6,570 bases of DNA from positions 1 through 6,570 of the forward strand of contig JAPLCR010000590.1 of the NCBI GenBank assembly GCA_026392135.1, given 5' to 3'. This stretch comes from Armatimonadota bacterium. GTDB taxonomy: Bacteria; Armatimonadota; Chthonomonadetes; Chthonomonadales; Chthonomonadaceae. The position numbers were made by a program, and so were the translations under genes. The stretch's first letter is position 1, and the number at the start of each line of letters is the position of its first letter. The notes beneath the pieces are model-generated. The model was not told where the DNA came from and searched no databases. It saw only the letters and a list, made by a program, of their open reading frames with translations. Positions 4,948 to 6,570 of this stretch are shown one piece after another.

Positions 4948-6087
4948 CTATCCTCCCAACTGACTCATATTTCTTCCGACGGGGGCTTGCCCGTCTTCAA
5001 GGCGATGCTCTTTCGGTTTATGATACACCGTAACGCGAAACCTCTCCGCTATCTCGTCGTCCGATGCGCCGGAGCGTAGAAGCGAACGCAAGTCCACCTC
5101 GCCATCCGCCATGAGGCAGGGGCGCAGGTAGCCGTCGGCGGTGAGGCGAAGGCGGTTGCAGTTGACGCACATATCGTTGGTTATCTGGCTAATGAATCCC
5201 ACCGTCCCCAACGCGCCGGGTAGGCGAAAGGACTGCGCGGGTCCGTTCGTAACGACTTCGGCAGGCTCCATAGTCCCTAAGACCGCCTCTATTCGTTCGC
5301 GTATCTCCTGTGCGGAGATAAAGGCGCGGCGCAACTCCCTCGCATCCAGTTGCCCCGCCTGTAGGTTCGTATCCTTCATGCGAAACGCGGAGTGAAAACT
5401 CTTCGCGTCGGTATCGGCATAGAGTTGGATTTTCTGGTTCGGCTGATAACCCTGCGGCGCGGAGAGAGCGTAGTAGGAGTTCATGCTGTCGTCGCCCTTC
5501 GACCAGTTAATGGGCATAAGCTCAATGAAGCGCACATCGAAAGGCTGCTCCAGAGTCCACTTCGCAAACTCCACCACTTCGTCGTCGTTCCAGCCGCGCA
5601 TCGCCACGCAGTTTATTTTGACAGGGGTAAGCCCCGCCTCCTGCGCCGCGTAGATACCTGAAAGCACTTCGTCTAGGTTCCCGCGTCGGGCTATACGTAT
5701 GAAGCGGTCTGGGTGAAGCGTATCTAGGCTGACATTAACGCGGTTCATGCCCGCTTTTGCAAAGTCGGCGGCGTAGCGGGAGAGCAGGTAGCCATTGGTA
5801 GTGATGGAGAGGTCTTGCAGACCGGGTATCGCGCCGATTTTCTGCACGAGAGTCAGTATATCTTTGCGGATGAGCGGTTCACCCCCCGTGAGGCGGATTT
5901 TGGTCATACCCAACTCTATCGCTATCCGAATCAGGCGTTCCAACTCCTCATACGTCAGAATCTCGTCGCGAGGGGCGACAGGAGCGCCCTCCTCCGGCAT
6001 ACAGTAGACGCACCGAAAGTTACACCTGTCCGTCACGCTGACGCGCAGATAGTCTATTCTTCTATTGTAGGAATCGATAAGGGGCAT
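4948..6087 (-). CDS. moaA: GTP 3',8-cyclase MoaA, with an enlarged middle section
   Basis: Radical SAM enzyme that, in the cytosol, converts GTP to 3',8-cyclo-GTP, the first step of molybdenum cofactor synthesis (with MoaC). Visible parts: the N-terminal DSYNRRIDYLRVSVTDRC; the radical SAM cluster cysteines Cys22, Cys26 and Cys29 (CX3CX2C); the SAM-binding GGEP at 68-71; NVSLDTL at 118-124; FIELMP at 187-192; the second cluster CX2CX13C (Cys307, Cys310, Cys324) including the GTP-contacting NRLRLT; and the C-terminal Gly-Gly. All key residues are present, so the enzyme should work. At 379 residues it is about 40-50 longer than usual. The extra length lies between residues about 194 and 256, after FIELMP, and reads as polar, partly Tyr/Gln-rich sequence. 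The ATG directly follows the TGA of the restriction gene, and no clear ribosome site is seen, which suggests coupled translation. The Rieske gene follows at once. No moaC, moaD, moaE or mog is in view. Confidence 0.96.
   Translation of the reverse strand: MPLIDSYNRRIDYLRVSVTDRCNFRCVYCMPEEGAPVAPRDEILTYEELERLIRIAIELGMTKIRLTGGEPLIRKDILTLVQKIGAIPGLQDLSITTNGYLLSRYAADFAKAGMNRVNVSLDTLHPDRFIRIARRGNLDEVLSGIYAAQEAGLTPVKINCVAMRGWNDDEVVEFAKWTLEQPFDVRFIELMPINWSKGDDSMNSYYALSAPQGYQPNQKIQLYADTDAKSFHSAFRMKDTNLQAGQLDARELRRAFISAQEIRERIEAVLGTMEPAEVVTNGPAQSFRLPGALGTVGFISQITNDMCVNCNRLRLTADGYLRPCLMADGEVDLRSLLRSGASDDEIAERFRVTVYHKPKEHRLEDGQAPVGRNMSQLGG
4951..4956 (-). promoter_or_regulatory. Ribosome site of the Rieske gene formed by the last two glycine codons of moaA
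   Basis: The minus strand reads TTG GGA GGA TAG ACT TTG. The GGAGGA is a near-ideal Shine-Dalgarno sequence 6 nt before the TTG start and encodes the C-terminal Gly-Gly of MoaA. That pair is known to be important for MoaA function, so the same six bases are under two constraints. Confidence 0.8.
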
Positions 6088-6570
6088 TCAGAGTTTGTCC
6101 AGTTTCAGTGTTTTTTTGAAGGCTTCGTCCACAGAAGGCAGTAGTGCTGCAGTCTCTCGCATAGAGGCTATCATCATCCGATAGTGGTTAATGTCCTCTT
6201 CCGTAAGAGAACGCCCGACACGGTCATCCAGCCACTTAAAGGCGGGCTGATACCCCGATACTCCAAACTCCCACGCCGCAAGCGGCACGTTATCGAAATA
6301 CTCGTTGTCGTTCAGTAGGACGCGCCCCGCATGAACGTTTGGCGTTGGAGGCAGATAACGTTGGGCGAGGCGCATCTTCTTTACAAGATGGTCTCCCCCT
6401 ATAGGATACGCAATACCGTGCCGCCTGAGTTCGGGGGTTTCCAAAAGATGGAGCGCGACTAACTTCTGTCCTAACACCGCAAGTTCGCGGAAGGTATCTG
6501 CGTCGGAGGGCAAGGGGATTTTAGGGAAGTTCTCCTTTAAGTAGGCATCATAACGTTCCCGATAGGCGGG
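6088..6570 (-). CDS. C-terminal specificity domain of a type ISP / Eco57I-like restriction-modification enzyme (runs off the right edge)
   Basis: The open frame enters from beyond 6570 with no start in the window. A TTG at 6513 is internal, because the residues before it (PAYRERYDAYLKENFPKIP) are a hallmark of this family's region between methyltransferase and target-recognition parts. About 160 residues are seen. Further family motifs are LVALHLLE, NDNEYFDNVPLAAWEFGVSG, YQPAFKWLDDRVGR and LTEEDINHYR. In such enzymes this region recognises the DNA target, while the N-6 adenine methyltransferase (NPPY), and in full type ISP proteins the helicase and nuclease, lie upstream. Those parts are outside the window, so it cannot be said whether this is a complete restriction enzyme or only a methyltransferase. 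It ends with TGA directly before the moaA ATG. It is presumably an accessory defence gene next to a housekeeping gene. Confidence 0.88.
   Translation of the reverse strand, partial: PAYRERYDAYLKENFPKIPLPSDADTFRELAVLGQKLVALHLLETPELRRHGIAYPIGGDHLVKKMRLAQRYLPPTPNVHAGRVLLNDNEYFDNVPLAAWEFGVSGYQPAFKWLDDRVGRSLTEEDINHYRMMIASMRETAALLPSVDEAFKKTLKLDKL

Noticed and set aside
5815..6144. 109-residue plus-strand frame antisense to moaA
   Set aside because: Covers the radical SAM region of moaA in antisense and shows no family features.
6088..6513. Complete small gene starting at a TTG at 6513
   Set aside because: The conserved family sequence continues in frame upstream of that codon to the window edge, so it is the tail of a larger gene.

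Overview
The window looks like a chromosomal stretch of a free-living, moderate-GC bacterium. Two neighbouring beta-propeller lipoproteins of the PD40/TolB and YVTN types, a soluble Rieske protein and a MoaA with a large insertion would suit Armatimonadota or a similar deep-branching Gram-negative lineage. This is an inference from gene content; no marker gene fixes the taxon.

Layout from left to right. (1) The left edge holds the 5' part of a minus-strand membrane protein that resembles the N-terminus of an M48-family metallopeptidase; its start is a GTG at 370. (2) Between it and the next gene lies about 350 bp of non-coding DNA. It contains a two-tier hairpin next to the peptidase start and a 115-bp element bounded by perfect 13-bp inverted repeats, inside which sits one copy of a palindromic dispersed repeat. 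(3) A single plus-strand aldo/keto reductase (723-1664) is followed by a perfect 16-bp-stem hairpin that separates it from the converging genes. (4) Two minus-strand secreted propeller lipoproteins (4425-1757) form a tight operon with a 4-base GTGA overlap. (5) A 189-bp spacer carries the second copy of the dispersed repeat. (6) A minus-strand run follows: the 3' end of a type ISP/Eco57I-like restriction-modification enzyme (entering at 6570), moaA, and a small Rieske ferredoxin.

How the genes work together. The two lipoproteins are probably co-translated and exported to the same envelope site. MoaA carries out the first step of molybdenum cofactor synthesis, and the Rieske protein behind it could supply or relay electrons, but no other Moco gene is in view. 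The restriction enzyme is an accessory gene whose link to moaA is positional: its stop codon directly abuts the moaA ATG.

The most notable features are at gene junctions. The restriction gene, moaA and the Rieske gene are all in one reading frame and are separated by single stop codons. At two junctions the glycine codons at the end of the upstream protein also form the Shine-Dalgarno sequence of the next gene. No CRISPR array, tRNA, rRNA or complete mobile element was seen, and I find no clearly new multi-gene system in this window.
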